The notes beneath the pieces are model-generated. The model saw nothing but the letters and a program-made list of their open reading frames with translations, was not told the origin of the DNA and searched no databases. Below are positions 45,641 through 55,301 of a stretch of DNA of 64,000 nt, piece by piece; position 1 is the stretch's first letter; each line of letters begins with the position of its first letter. The DNA is from JAFLBI01 sp964616465 (GTDB lineage Bacteria; Bacteroidota; Bacteroidia; Chitinophagales; Chitinophagaceae). The stretch is taken from positions 107,475-171,474 of the forward strand of contig CAZTTO010000007.1 in the NCBI GenBank assembly GCA_964616465.1. The letters are read 5' to 3'. The translations under genes and the position numbers were made by a program.

Positions 45641-47563
45641 TCAAGACCGCCTTCGGGCGGTTTTTTTATACACAACAAATCCTTTCTCAACCTGATCCAC
45701 TACTTGCTCATCTTTTAATCGACGCAAAGCCTCTAAAACTTTGGTCTCAGAAATGGTGACAGTCATTTTAGCAATAGAAGCTGCTGATAAAGGGTCTGTG
45801 GATTTTTCTAACACTTCATATACCGTATCAATTTCTTCAACAGTTAATGGCTTCTTTTTTTGTTGAAGACATAAATCACAAATACCACAGGCCTGCGCAT
45901 CTGGATCATCAAAATAAGCAGCTATATAAAAATTTCTACACCCAGATTCTAAATGGGTATAGCCAATCATTTTTTGTGTCCGCTGACTATACAATTCCTT
46001 TCTTTTCAAATAACGCTCGTTATTAATATTTAAATGTGCAGCGGGTGCCCTATTGGTAACAAAATAAAGTTGAGGCGTTTCTTTCTTATAGATGTATGAA
46101 ATAATTCCTGCTGAATGTAAAAGCAATAACTGCATTCTTACGCTCGCTTCTTCAATAGATAACCACTTAGCTAATTTTCTTTCACTGATGGATACAGACT
46201 GATCTACAATACCCTGATAATTACGAAGCAATACCATGATTACATCAAGCAACTTAGGCTGTGCATTGGTAAAAGTTTCATATTCATCGCGACTGGCAAG
46301 TACTTGAACTTTAGAAGGAATAAAGACCGACTCTTCAACAATGATGAATCCTTCTTGCTCAATATGTTTCAAGCCATTTTTTGTGAGTTTAGCATCAAAA
46401 TCAAGCTGCTGCAAAAACTGCTCCCAATCAAAATCGTAATAGAATCCTTCTCCGCTTCCTGCAGGCACTTGTAAGTAGTCACCCATCTTCTGATACAATT
46501 GTTTGAGTATAGGAATTGTAGGAAATTTTTGTTCCACCGATTCCTCTAGCTGTTGCAAGTCTTGGTCACTATACAATAATACTGCATACGCTTTTTGTCC
46601 ATCTCTTCCTGCTCTCCCTGCTTCTTGATAATAGTTTTCTAAACAATCAGGTACATCAAAATGAATTACCAACCGCACATCAGATTTATCAATACCCATT
46701 CCAAATGCATTGGTACAGACCATTACGCGCAGTTCATTCTTAATCCATGCATTTTGACGTTTCTCTTTTTCTTGTAAGGTGAGTCCAGCATGAAAATGAC
46801 TTACCGCAATGCCATGTTGCTGAATAAGTTTTGCAATGTCAACCGTTTTTTTTCTGCTGTTACAATACACCAATGCTGATCCGGGAACTTTCTGCAAAAT
46901 TTCAATCGTTCTTCCAATCTTAGATTCAGGAGCAAAGGCGCTGAATGATAAATTGGGCCGCAAGAAGCTTTGTCGAAATACTTTTGGCGATTGTAATTGT
47001 AATTGCTGAATGATATCTTCCTGTACCCGATCGGTAGCCGATGCAGTTAAAGCAATGATTGGAACATGCTTTCTCAAAAGAGAACGCAATGAAGAAAGTT
47101 TGGTATAAGAAGGACGAAAATCGTATCCCCACTGCGATATACAATGCGCTTCATCAATTGCAATTAAAGCAATAGGAGCCTCTTCTATCCAATTGCGAAA
47201 ACTGGTCGATTGTATGCGCTCTGGTGAAACATATAAAAATGATAATTCACCTTGCTCAGCTTGCGTCAATAGTTCGTTAACTTCAAACTGTGCCAATCCG
47301 CCATGTAAATAAGCCGCACTAATATCTCTCTTTCGCAATTGATCTACTTGGTCTTTCATGAGCGCAATTAGCGGCGATACTACCAAACACAATCCACCCA
47401 ATGCCAACGCTGGTACTTGAAAACAAATTGACTTACCTCCACCTGTTGGCAAAATAGCAAGCGTATCTTGTCCAGATAGCACATGCGCAATAATTTCTGC
47501 CTGTTTACCTCTGAAAGCTTTGTAACCCCAATACTTTTCTAATATCAATAACGGTTGCTCCAT
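45641..47563 (-). CDS. recQ: ATP-dependent DNA helicase RecQ
   Basis: 640 residues from MEQPLLILEKYWG; an extra seven-residue upstream start is possible but poor. Walker A is LPTGGGKSICFQ, Walker B is IDEAHCISQWG, and helicase motif VI is YYQEAGRAGRDGQ. The zinc-binding segment is DAQACGICDLC. A winged-helix follows. No HRDC domain is visible. The last codons (VYKKTARRRS) are written by the terminator hairpin of the convergent gene. Confidence 0.93.
   Translation of the reverse strand: MEQPLLILEKYWGYKAFRGKQAEIIAHVLSGQDTLAILPTGGGKSICFQVPALALGGLCLVVSPLIALMKDQVDQLRKRDISAAYLHGGLAQFEVNELLTQAEQGELSFLYVSPERIQSTSFRNWIEEAPIALIAIDEAHCISQWGYDFRPSYTKLSSLRSLLRKHVPIIALTASATDRVQEDIIQQLQLQSPKVFRQSFLRPNLSFSAFAPESKIGRTIEILQKVPGSALVYCNSRKKTVDIAKLIQQHGIAVSHFHAGLTLQEKEKRQNAWIKNELRVMVCTNAFGMGIDKSDVRLVIHFDVPDCLENYYQEAGRAGRDGQKAYAVLLYSDQDLQQLEESVEQKFPTIPILKQLYQKMGDYLQVPAGSGEGFYYDFDWEQFLQQLDFDAKLTKNGLKHIEQEGFIIVEESVFIPSKVQVLASRDEYETFTNAQPKLLDVIMVLLRNYQGIVDQSVSISERKLAKWLSIEEASVRMQLLLLHSAGIISYIYKKETPQLYFVTNRAPAAHLNINNERYLKRKELYSQRTQKMIGYTHLESGCRNFYIAAYFDDPDAQACGICDLCLQQKKKPLTVEEIDTVYEVLEKSTDPLSAASIAKMTVTISETKVLEALRRLKDEQVVDQVEKGFVVYKKTARRRS
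45646..45668 (+). terminator. Rho-independent terminator of the peroxidase run
   Basis: ACCGCC (45646-45651) pairs with GGCGGT (45656-45661) over a TTCG tetraloop, followed by seven or so T. It overlaps the 3' end of recQ coding sequence. Confidence 0.88.
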
Positions 47564-47584
47564 AAACGGCAAGTTAAAAAACAA

Positions 47585-47617
47585 AACAGCCTGCTAAAAA
47601 AAATCATGCAGGCTGTT
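47585..47617 (-). terminator. Rho-independent terminator of the TlpA-like gene
   Basis: AACAGCCTGC (47585-47594) pairs with GCAGGCTGTT (47608-47617) over a 13-base loop. T-rich runs follow on the minus strand. It lies in the 71 bases between the TlpA-like stop and the recQ start. Confidence 0.72.
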
Positions 47618-47634
47618 CTAAAAATGTAGAGAAC

Positions 47635-49566
47635 TTACTTCGCTAATTCAACCATAGCTTTTAGCTCTTCCACCAGAGCATCTTGATTGCCCCCATATCC
47701 AACACTCTTGAATCTGATTTGCCCTTTCTTATCAATGATGAACTTGGTAGGAATACCTTCCACTTTAAACTTACTCACAACCTGATATTCATCATTCTCA
47801 CCTTTTTCATCATACAACACTTGGAAAGTATAATTGCTTTTCTTCAAAAGCTCACGCACCTCTTTATCACGTGCTTCTTGTGTGGCTTGACTTTCCCATG
47901 TGTTTACAAAAAGAAAAACCACATCCGATTGGTTGCTTAATTCATTTTGAGCTTGCTGCATACCTGGAAAAGATTGTATACAAGGTCCGCACCATGTTGC
48001 CCAAAAATCTACCACCACAACCTTTCCTTCCAAAGAAGCCAATGAAACAGTTTTCCCTGTTAAGTCCTTTAATGAGAATTGGGGTGCAGCTTCTTGAATC
48101 ATTTTTTTAGCTAATTCAATGCGCATTTTTTCCTTTCCGCTTGCAGTGAGTTCTTTCAAACGCTGTTCAGCCAATTGCTCTGAACCCAAAGAATTTGTAA
48201 GCAGCTTTAATAATTGTTGTTTACCCTCTTTACCTATTCCACCTAATTTGGCTATGCGCTCTAATTCAGCAAGCATATTTTCTTGCGACAAAACTTTTGA
48301 TGCTAATTGCACATAGCGATCGTTGTATTCACCATCTTTCCATTCTTTTAATTCAGAACCAGCTTTCGCATATTTGAGTCCTTCTTCATATTTGCCTTGC
48401 TTATACAATACCCATGCATAGGTATCTGCATACATAGCAAAAGTTTGCTTTCTAACTTTCACCCAAGTACGAGAGGTCATTTCTTCTGGCTTGGGTTCAG
48501 AAGGCTGATTCATTTGTTGCTCCGCCCACTTAGTTGCTTCATTTGATAAACTAAAGGCTTTATCGATTAGAGTATCTTTTTTATACGATAAATCCCAGGC
48601 AATGTTGTTATACAAACTATAACGCTCGCTTGGCTTTAACTGATTAGCAAGGTTTTGAAAAATTTCCCACTTGTTTTCTTTTTTGCTATTAACAGCCATC
48701 TGCGCTAAATTGGAAAGCATATACTCTTGTAATCCTTGCTCTTTTGTAAATAATGCTGGATCTTGTAAAAGCGATTGGTAAATCTCTAACTTCTTGTCAA
48801 AATCGCTTTGCGTCATGAAAGAACGAAACTTCTCAGTATTCTTCCAACTACCATTTGGATAAGCTTCTTTCATTTTTTTCTCGAGGGCAGCCGATTTCTT
48901 CGTTTCGCCCATTCTCTTATACCACTCAACAGAGATGTTCATAACTGTTTCTGTAGCGGAAGGAGATGAACTTAATTCGTCGAGTATTGCAAGCACTTCT
49001 GGTTTCGCTTCTTTTTTCTTTACCCTGTTCAGTGTCATGATATAACCACCTAACATTGCATTCTTTTCAGATACACTTGCTGTTTTCCATGCTTGTTGAA
49101 GTAACTCGAATGACTTATTCATATCTGAAGGAATGCCAGCTAATGCCTCACCAAAACCTTCCCAAATAGTTGCTTCATTGTAAACCACTTCGGTTCTTAG
49201 CTTACCCTTGTTGTCATAAACTGGACTGTAAAAACCTTTTTTCTGGTTGTTGTCCTTTTTTTCACCTACCTCAGGAACAACCATCACAATGCGCGCACCG
49301 GTATCGCTTTTAAACGAACCAGTATATTGATTGCCTTTTTTGGTAACCTCTACATCGTGTGCTAAAAACTTATTCTTTGAGCGGTTGAAGCTGTAGGCAG
49401 TAAAATCTATATTAGCTTCTTTTTCAAGTGGACCTCCAACTGGAGAATAGGTAAAGCTTACTTTTTTTCCTGCTTGTGGCTGTTTGGTGGTGAATTGAAA
49501 TTGTTGTGCCATTAACGAGCTTGCTGCCGACAAGGCTACGCAGCTCATCCAAATTTGTAACTTCAT
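47635..49566 (-). CDS. TlpA-like thioredoxin-fold protein with long N-terminal region
   Basis: 643 residues. A signal peptide (LQIWMSCVALSAASSLMAQQ) is followed by a beta-sandwich-like part (about 20-120), a long helical/TPR-like middle (about 130-480) and a C-terminal thioredoxin domain: LKDLTGKTVSLASLEGKVVV, WATWCGPCIQSFPGM and VEGIPTKFIIDKKG. It is probably a periplasmic or outer-membrane-anchored thiol oxidoreductase. The middle is not assigned to a named family; Bacteroidota often encode such long TlpA-like proteins. Confidence 0.85.
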   Translation of the reverse strand: MKLQIWMSCVALSAASSLMAQQFQFTTKQPQAGKKVSFTYSPVGGPLEKEANIDFTAYSFNRSKNKFLAHDVEVTKKGNQYTGSFKSDTGARIVMVVPEVGEKKDNNQKKGFYSPVYDNKGKLRTEVVYNEATIWEGFGEALAGIPSDMNKSFELLQQAWKTASVSEKNAMLGGYIMTLNRVKKKEAKPEVLAILDELSSSPSATETVMNISVEWYKRMGETKKSAALEKKMKEAYPNGSWKNTEKFRSFMTQSDFDKKLEIYQSLLQDPALFTKEQGLQEYMLSNLAQMAVNSKKENKWEIFQNLANQLKPSERYSLYNNIAWDLSYKKDTLIDKAFSLSNEATKWAEQQMNQPSEPKPEEMTSRTWVKVRKQTFAMYADTYAWVLYKQGKYEEGLKYAKAGSELKEWKDGEYNDRYVQLASKVLSQENMLAELERIAKLGGIGKEGKQQLLKLLTNSLGSEQLAEQRLKELTASGKEKMRIELAKKMIQEAAPQFSLKDLTGKTVSLASLEGKVVVVDFWATWCGPCIQSFPGMQQAQNELSNQSDVVFLFVNTWESQATQEARDKEVRELLKKSNYTFQVLYDEKGENDEYQVVSKFKVEGIPTKFIIDKKGQIRFKSVGYGGNQDALVEELKAMVELAK

Positions 49567-49586
49567 ATTGATTGTTTGTTTAAAAA

Positions 49587-50801
49587 TTAACTTCGACTAG
49601 CGATGATTAAATTTAAGTCGGTAAACTTGAGATCGAACTTTTGACTCAGATAAAAATCTGTTAAAGAACCTTTGAATAAGTAAATACCTTCTCTGATGTT
49701 GAATTTGTGCCAAATCATTTCTTCCAATCCGCCTTCATCGCTGATTTCTAGCAAGAGTGGCATTAAAACATTGCTGATAGCCTGACTAGCAGTTCTTGCA
49801 AAACCACTTGGAATATTAGGTACACAATAGTGAATGACATCGTGCTTAATGTAGGTTGGCTGTTCAAAACTGGTTACTTCACTTGTTTCAAAACATCCAC
49901 CTCTGTCAATGGCCACATCAATGATAATGCTACCTGCACGCATATTAGCTACCATCTCTTCTGTAATCACAACTGGAGCTCTTCCGTATTCATTACTCAA
50001 TGCACCTACCGCGACTTCACAAGTCTTGAGCTGCTTCGATAAAATACGTGGCTCTAATACACTGGTCCAAACGCGCTGTCCCAAATTATTTTGTAATTGC
50101 TTCAGCCTGTAAATATTATTATCAAACACTTTTACCGAAGCGCCCAATGCCAAAGCATTTCTGGTAGCAAACTCTCCAACAATACCAGCACCTATCACCA
50201 CTACTTTGGTAGGCGGAATACCACTAATGCCACCCAGCAATACGCCTTTACCATGATTAAAACTACTGAGGTATTGTCCAGCAATTAGCATTACAGCACT
50301 ACCTGCAATTTCACTCATGCTTCTAACAATAGGATAGGTTCCACTATCATCTTTCAAGTTTTCAAAACTCAATGCGGTGATTCTTTTCTCCATCATTTTT
50401 TGAATCAACTCCTTCTTCATGGTAGCCAAGTGAATAGGAGAAATAATGATTTGATTCAACTGAAGAAGATCCACATCTTCCTCTACAACGGGTGCACTCT
50501 TTACCAATATTGGCGCCTTAAAGACTTCACTTCTATCAAACACAATTTTAGCTCCAGCTTCTGCATAATCTTTATCTGAATAATGACTGCCCTCACCTGC
50601 TTTGTGCTCAACAACCACTTCATGCCCATTTGCAACCAGTGCTCCAACAGCATCAGGAATTAAAGCAACACGACTTTCTTGAAAAGCAATTTCTTTGGGA
50701 ATGCCTATATGGAGTTTAGATCCCGCTACTTTTATATCTAGCGTCTCTTCTAAAGTTTCATAATTAAAGCTGGTAGAAATAATAGGTTTTGAAGATGGCA
50801 T
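49587..50801 (-). CDS. ald: Alanine dehydrogenase
   Basis: A 404-residue NAD-dependent alanine dehydrogenase interconverting L-alanine and pyruvate. The N-terminus carries the conserved HIGIPKEIAFQESRVALIPD, the NAD fold is VVVIGAGIVGEFATRNALALG, and the C-terminal part has IIDVAIDRGGCFETSE and FARTASQAISNVLMP. Length is slightly above the usual 370. Likely amino acid catabolism. Confidence 0.9.
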   Translation of the reverse strand: MPSSKPIISTSFNYETLEETLDIKVAGSKLHIGIPKEIAFQESRVALIPDAVGALVANGHEVVVEHKAGEGSHYSDKDYAEAGAKIVFDRSEVFKAPILVKSAPVVEEDVDLLQLNQIIISPIHLATMKKELIQKMMEKRITALSFENLKDDSGTYPIVRSMSEIAGSAVMLIAGQYLSSFNHGKGVLLGGISGIPPTKVVVIGAGIVGEFATRNALALGASVKVFDNNIYRLKQLQNNLGQRVWTSVLEPRILSKQLKTCEVAVGALSNEYGRAPVVITEEMVANMRAGSIIIDVAIDRGGCFETSEVTSFEQPTYIKHDVIHYCVPNIPSGFARTASQAISNVLMPLLLEISDEGGLEEMIWHKFNIREGIYLFKGSLTDFYLSQKFDLKFTDLNLIIASRS

Positions 50802-50860
50802 AGGCTGAAGTTAGACGATAAAGTTAACAATTCTTAGTGGTTGTTGAAGCTGCTTTACTA

Positions 50861-52015
50861 TCACTTCACTTTTCTTCCCTTCCAGGTATAGCGACTCATA
50901 TTACCCAACCAACCTGCAATTACCATATAGGTAATGTGTAAAGGCTGCAACACCACGAACCAATTTAATAAATCTATTTTTTTAAAAAATCGGGCTACTG
51001 GAATTACAAAACTAAATTCGATAAGTGCTTTGTACCCAATTAAGAGCATAACAAACAACCAAATTCCCGGATACCAGCAACCCAATAACGGCAACATAAA
51101 CAATGACAGATTCCACAAATAAACAACTACCAATACGGCAAGAATACTAACATCTTTGTACTGCGACGATTTACTTGCCCACCGCACACGCTGGTTAATG
51201 AAAGCTTTCCAACCTGGCATTGGATAAGTAGTTACAACCACATTGGGATGAAAAAGAAAACCAATTTTCCCAGGAAACTTTTCCTTCAGCTTAGACATTA
51301 AGAGCATATCATCGCCACTGGCCTTATGGTCAATGCCAGCAAAACCATTCACCTCCAAGAATGCTTTCTTTTCGTACGCCAGATTGGCACCGTTGCACAT
51401 GGCATGTACTCCAGCACCTACTGCAGCAGCTGTTATTCCCTGCAAAGTCATGAAATCGATGGTTTGAAAAATACTGTTGACGCTTTCATTTTCTTGAAAA
51501 ATGACAGGAGCAGCTACCATCACCACATCATGTTGACCAATATAATTATTGAATAAACTCAGCCATTCATTCGGCAAACGACAATCTGCATCCGTTGTTA
51601 CAATCCAATCGCCTTTACTTTTAGCAACCGCTAACTCAATGGCTTTTTTCTTATACGCCACCAGCGCAGGATCGGCTACATGATCTGCCAACTTCAATAA
51701 ATGCACATGATGATATTGTTGAGCAATTTCATCAACTATAAAAGGTGTTCGATCTGTTGAGTGATCATCAACCACCCAAATTTCATATTGGTCTTTTGAA
51801 TAAGTACCATTTAAGATTGACTGTAAACAAGCGGCAATATGTTGCTCTTCATTTCTTGCGGGAATGATGACTGTAAAAAATACAGGTGGATTAAGAACAT
51901 CCTCCTTCGGTACATAAACTGGTAATCGCATGAACCAATAGCGATAAGCCAATATGATACCAGTGTACAGAAGAGCCAAAAACAAAGTGCAATAGATCAA
52001 TACTGGTATCCACAT
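50861..52015 (-). CDS. Membrane glycosyltransferase of family 2
   Basis: 384 residues. An N-terminal transmembrane helix (VLIYCTLFLALLYTGIILAY) is followed by a GT-A domain (FTVIIPARNEEQHIAACLQS, VVDDHSTDRTPFIVDE, the DXD-like VTTDADCRLP and a QRVRWASKSSQY-type motif) and C-terminal transmembrane helices. It resembles bactoprenol- or hyaluronan-type GT2 enzymes. The acceptor is unknown. It is 17 bases upstream-side of the alpha/beta hydrolase, so it may be co-transcribed. Confidence 0.86.
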   Translation of the reverse strand: MWIPVLIYCTLFLALLYTGIILAYRYWFMRLPVYVPKEDVLNPPVFFTVIIPARNEEQHIAACLQSILNGTYSKDQYEIWVVDDHSTDRTPFIVDEIAQQYHHVHLLKLADHVADPALVAYKKKAIELAVAKSKGDWIVTTDADCRLPNEWLSLFNNYIGQHDVVMVAAPVIFQENESVNSIFQTIDFMTLQGITAAAVGAGVHAMCNGANLAYEKKAFLEVNGFAGIDHKASGDDMLLMSKLKEKFPGKIGFLFHPNVVVTTYPMPGWKAFINQRVRWASKSSQYKDVSILAVLVVVYLWNLSLFMLPLLGCWYPGIWLFVMLLIGYKALIEFSFVIPVARFFKKIDLLNWFVVLQPLHITYMVIAGWLGNMSRYTWKGRKVK

Positions 52016-52032
52016 GCAGCAAAGAAAGCAAT

Positions 52033-52857
52033 TTATCCGAGAATGATTTCGGCGAATGCAGATAGATGTCTTTCTTTTAATAATTGATGACCTTCTTCCA
52101 AGACATATACCTGTACTTGCTCAGGTGCTTTTTGTTGAAAGGCCCAACCTCGCTTAGGTAGAATAATTCTATCGTACCCTCCAAATACCAATCTAACTGG
52201 AATTTGATGTTGCTGCAATTTTTTTGCAAGTCTATTAAGATGGGGTCTAAAACTTCTGAGGGTTGTCCACCTAATATACAGTTCCTCCCGAATGGTAGCA
52301 TCGCCCAAATAATAATCAATGAATTTCTGAATGCTTCTATTCAGCAAGTTCCATCGAACCGCCCATTTCACCAGTCCAAGTGCCCATTGAGGTTGATACA
52401 TGGTGTATCGAAATAATTTGTTTCCTGCTTTTGTTTGTGTGGCCAGCCAATACCAAGGATTCAAACGCAATCCATCTGGCGCCAACAAATACATTCCAGC
52501 CACTTTTTCGGGAAAGAGTTGTGTCATGTGCAACAACAACCTTCCACCCATACTATAACCCATGAAATGCCAAGCTTGTCCGGGATGCGGATCGAGTTGT
52601 TGAAAAACAGCCAAAAGATCCTGAGGTGTAAAAACAAGATCGCCCGTCCATTGGGTGGCACCATGAAAAGGAAGATCCACGGCTATTAAAGTGAATTTTT
52701 GCCCCAAAATGGCTTCAAACAAGTAGAAATGTTGCGCAGATTCTCCAAATCCGTGTAAGCAAAACAAGGTGTTAGGGCCCGTGCCCATGCGCAGGTAGTG
52801 AATTTGAGAGGATTTGTATGGTAGATATCCGGCTTGCATGAATGAATGGGGATTCAC
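52033..52857 (-). CDS. Alpha/beta hydrolase
   Basis: 274 residues. The nucleophile elbow is MGYSMGGRL (Ser), the acid is in VFGGYDRIILP and the His in LEEGHQLLKE. An oxyanion-type HGFGESAQHFY is near the N-terminus. It has the usual cytoplasmic alpha/beta-hydrolase length and no signal peptide. Substrate unknown. Met7 (MQAGYLPYK) is a likely alternative start. It is divergent from the MarR gene. Confidence 0.86.
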   Translation of the reverse strand: MNPHSFMQAGYLPYKSSQIHYLRMGTGPNTLFCLHGFGESAQHFYLFEAILGQKFTLIAVDLPFHGATQWTGDLVFTPQDLLAVFQQLDPHPGQAWHFMGYSMGGRLLLHMTQLFPEKVAGMYLLAPDGLRLNPWYWLATQTKAGNKLFRYTMYQPQWALGLVKWAVRWNLLNRSIQKFIDYYLGDATIREELYIRWTTLRSFRPHLNRLAKKLQQHQIPVRLVFGGYDRIILPKRGWAFQQKAPEQVQVYVLEEGHQLLKERHLSAFAEIILG

Positions 52858-52911
52858 CTTTTTTTAAGTTTTTTTTCTTGGCAGTATCAAAGAAACGAAT
52901 TTACTTTGAAA

Positions 52912-52931
52912 ATAGTTGCATAACTAACTAT
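52912..52931. promoter_or_regulatory. Imperfect inverted repeat directly before the MarR start
   Basis: ATAGTT (52912-52917) and AACTAT (52926-52931) form an inverted repeat with an 8-base spacer, touching the start codon at 52932. MarR proteins often bind such sites and repress their own gene. Confidence 0.35.
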
Positions 52932-53372
52932 ATGCCAAACAACCAATTTAAACGAGGCGAGCTGTACAGTGTCATCAACGGGATGGCCAGTATTGCTGTA
53001 GCCAGAAGGTTGCAAAAGAATTTTCGCCAGGCAGGATTAGAAATTACCATTGAACAATGGAGCGTGTTGTACCACTTATGGAAGGAAGATTGTTTGAGCC
53101 AACAAGAATTATGCAACCGCACATTTAGAGACAAGCCCAGCATTACCAGATTAGTAGATAACCTAGAGAAGCAAAATTTAGTAAAGCGCATGCCCTCCAA
53201 AACCGACAGAAGAATCAATTTGGTTTGTTTAACAGAAGCAGCAAAGCCTTTACAACAAATTACCATTGATTTGGCTAACCAAACTATGAGCGAAGCATTG
53301 GTAGGCATTGAGAGAGGAGAAATTGAAGTGGTAAAAACAGTTTTACAACGCGTGTACGATAACCTGAAATAA
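52932..53372 (+). CDS. MarR-family transcriptional regulator
   Basis: 146 residues from MPNNQFKRGELYSV; the longer upstream frame is unlikely because it runs through the divergent promoter. The winged helix-turn-helix is visible in EQWSVLYHLWKEDCLSQQELCNRT, RDKPSITRLVDNLEKQNLVKRM and SKTDRRINLVCLTEA. It is directly followed by the long acyl-CoA dehydrogenase, so it probably regulates that gene; ligand unknown. Confidence 0.87.
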   Translation: MPNNQFKRGELYSVINGMASIAVARRLQKNFRQAGLEITIEQWSVLYHLWKEDCLSQQELCNRTFRDKPSITRLVDNLEKQNLVKRMPSKTDRRINLVCLTEAAKPLQQITIDLANQTMSEALVGIERGEIEVVKTVLQRVYDNLK

Positions 53373-53395
53373 TTTTTTTACAAAAAACAAATACC

Positions 53396-55189
53396 ATGAG
53401 TACTGCCACACAATCACAAACAGCTTTAAAAGGCGGCGAATGGATCATTAAAGAAAGTAATCCATTTGAAACTTTCACTCCAGAAGACTTTAATGAAGAA
53501 CAACGCATGGTCATGGATATGTGCCAGCAGTTCCTCGATTCAGAAGTACTTCCTATAGTGGACAGAATTGACAAGTTAGAACCTGGTTTAATGCCTTCAT
53601 TAATGGAGAAGGCAGGTGAGCAAGGACTGCTCAGCACTAGTATGCCAGAAGAATATGGTGGTTTAGGAAAGGACTTCATTACTTCCACCATTGTAAACGA
53701 AGGATTGGGTGGTGGCCACTCATTTTCCGTTGCAATTGCAGCACATACTGGAATTGGAACATTGCCAATTTTATATTTCGGTAACGAAGCGCAAAAAGCA
53801 AAATACATTCCAAAACTTGCTAGTGGAGAGTGGAAGGGTGCTTATGGTTTAACTGAGCCTAACAGCGGAAGTGATGCCTTGAGTGCAAAAACCACAGCTA
53901 AATTGAGCGACGACGGAAAGCACTATATTCTAAACGGACAAAAATGCTGGATTACGAATGGTGGTTTTGCTGATGTGTATACTGTGTTTGCAAAAATTGA
54001 TGGTGAGAAGTTTACCGGATTTATTGTAGAGCGCGGCATGGAAGGATTTACCCAAGGTGCTGAAGAACATAAAATGGGTATCAAAGGATCATCTACTGTA
54101 CAACTATATTTCCAAGATTGTAAAGTGCCTGTTGAAAATGTATTGGGTGAAGTTGGGAAAGGACATGTTATTGCCTTCAACATCCTCAACATTGGTCGTT
54201 TAAAGCTTTGTGCAGCTGCATTAGGTGGATCGAAGCGTGCTGCAGATGTGAGCATTCAATATGCCAACACCCGCGAGCAGTTCAAACTACCTATTTCTAA
54301 GTTCGGTGCCATTCGCCATAAACTAGCTGAAATGGCTATCCGCCTATGGGTTTGTGAAAGTGCTTTGTATCGTTCTGCTAAGTGGATTGACGATAAAGAG
54401 CATGAATTGATGGCAGCAGGAAAACCATTCAACGAAGCTTTACTCGGTGCCGCAGAAGAATATGCCATTGAGTGTGCTATCTTAAAAGTGTACGGTAGTG
54501 AAGTGTTGGATTATGTAGTGGACGAGGGCGTTCAGATACATGGTGGTAATGGCTTCAGCGATGAATACATGATTTCAAAAGCTTATCGCGATAGCCGCAT
54601 CAACAGGATTTATGAGGGTACCAATGAAATCAACCGTTTATTAACTGTTGACATGGTATTGAAAAGAGCCATGAAAGGTAAGCTCGATTTAATGACACCT
54701 GCCATGAATGTGCAGAAAGAATTAATGAGCATTCCTGATTTTGGTGACAGCGATGACGCTCCATTTGCAAAAGAGAAAAAAGCTATTCAGCAATTCAAAA
54801 AAGCCATTTTAATGGTTGCTGGAGCTGCTGTACAAAAGCTCATGATGCAATTAGAAAGAGAGCAGGAAGTGTTGATGAACATTGCCGATATGTCTATTGA
54901 AGTATTCCATGCAGAAAGTGCATTACTCAGAGCCATGAAATTGGTTGAAAAAGTAGGCGAACAAGAAGCGGCCTTGCAAATTGATATCATGCGTACGTAT
55001 TTGTACGATGCAGCCGATCGCATTAACAAAGCTGGTAAGGATGCACTCAATAGTTTTGCTGAAGGCGATGAGCTTCGCATGATGCATATTGGATTGAAGC
55101 GTTTCACTAAGGTAGAACCATTCAACAGCAAAGCAGCTCGTCAGCGTATTGCTCAGAAGTTGATTGCTGAAAACAAATATTGCTTTTAA
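53396..55189 (+). CDS. Long acyl-CoA dehydrogenase (VLCAD/ACAD9-like layout)
   Basis: 597 residues, longer than the 380-residue ACADs. The FAD-dependent core has GAYGLTEPNSGSDALSAKTT, ILNGQKCWITNG, IHGGNGFSDEYMISKAYRD and the catalytic-Glu stretch RIYEGTNEINRLL. A C-terminal helical domain of about 170 residues follows, as in very-long-chain enzymes that bind membranes. It is 23 bases behind the MarR gene. Fatty-acid oxidation; chain-length preference not determinable. Confidence 0.92.
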   Translation: MSTATQSQTALKGGEWIIKESNPFETFTPEDFNEEQRMVMDMCQQFLDSEVLPIVDRIDKLEPGLMPSLMEKAGEQGLLSTSMPEEYGGLGKDFITSTIVNEGLGGGHSFSVAIAAHTGIGTLPILYFGNEAQKAKYIPKLASGEWKGAYGLTEPNSGSDALSAKTTAKLSDDGKHYILNGQKCWITNGGFADVYTVFAKIDGEKFTGFIVERGMEGFTQGAEEHKMGIKGSSTVQLYFQDCKVPVENVLGEVGKGHVIAFNILNIGRLKLCAAALGGSKRAADVSIQYANTREQFKLPISKFGAIRHKLAEMAIRLWVCESALYRSAKWIDDKEHELMAAGKPFNEALLGAAEEYAIECAILKVYGSEVLDYVVDEGVQIHGGNGFSDEYMISKAYRDSRINRIYEGTNEINRLLTVDMVLKRAMKGKLDLMTPAMNVQKELMSIPDFGDSDDAPFAKEKKAIQQFKKAILMVAGAAVQKLMMQLEREQEVLMNIADMSIEVFHAESALLRAMKLVEKVGEQEAALQIDIMRTYLYDAADRINKAGKDALNSFAEGDELRMMHIGLKRFTKVEPFNSKAARQRIAQKLIAENKYCF

Positions 55190-55215
55190 TCTCGCCTAGA
55201 GGTTTCACCAAGAGC

Positions 55216-55252
55216 AAAGGCTGCTTCAAGTATAGAGGCAGCCTTTTTTGTG
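55216..55252 (+). terminator. Rho-independent terminator after the acyl-CoA dehydrogenase
   Basis: AAAGGCTGC (55216-55224) pairs with GCAGCCTTT (55238-55246), followed by a T-run. Confidence 0.88.
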
Positions 55253-55301
55253 CTTTTGATAATATAGATTGGGCTAATATGAAATCATCTAATTTTACAC
55301 C

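Noticed and set aside
53284..53808. 174-residue minus-strand frame opposite the long acyl-CoA dehydrogenase
   Set aside because: Overlaps two well-supported plus-strand genes and shows no domain.
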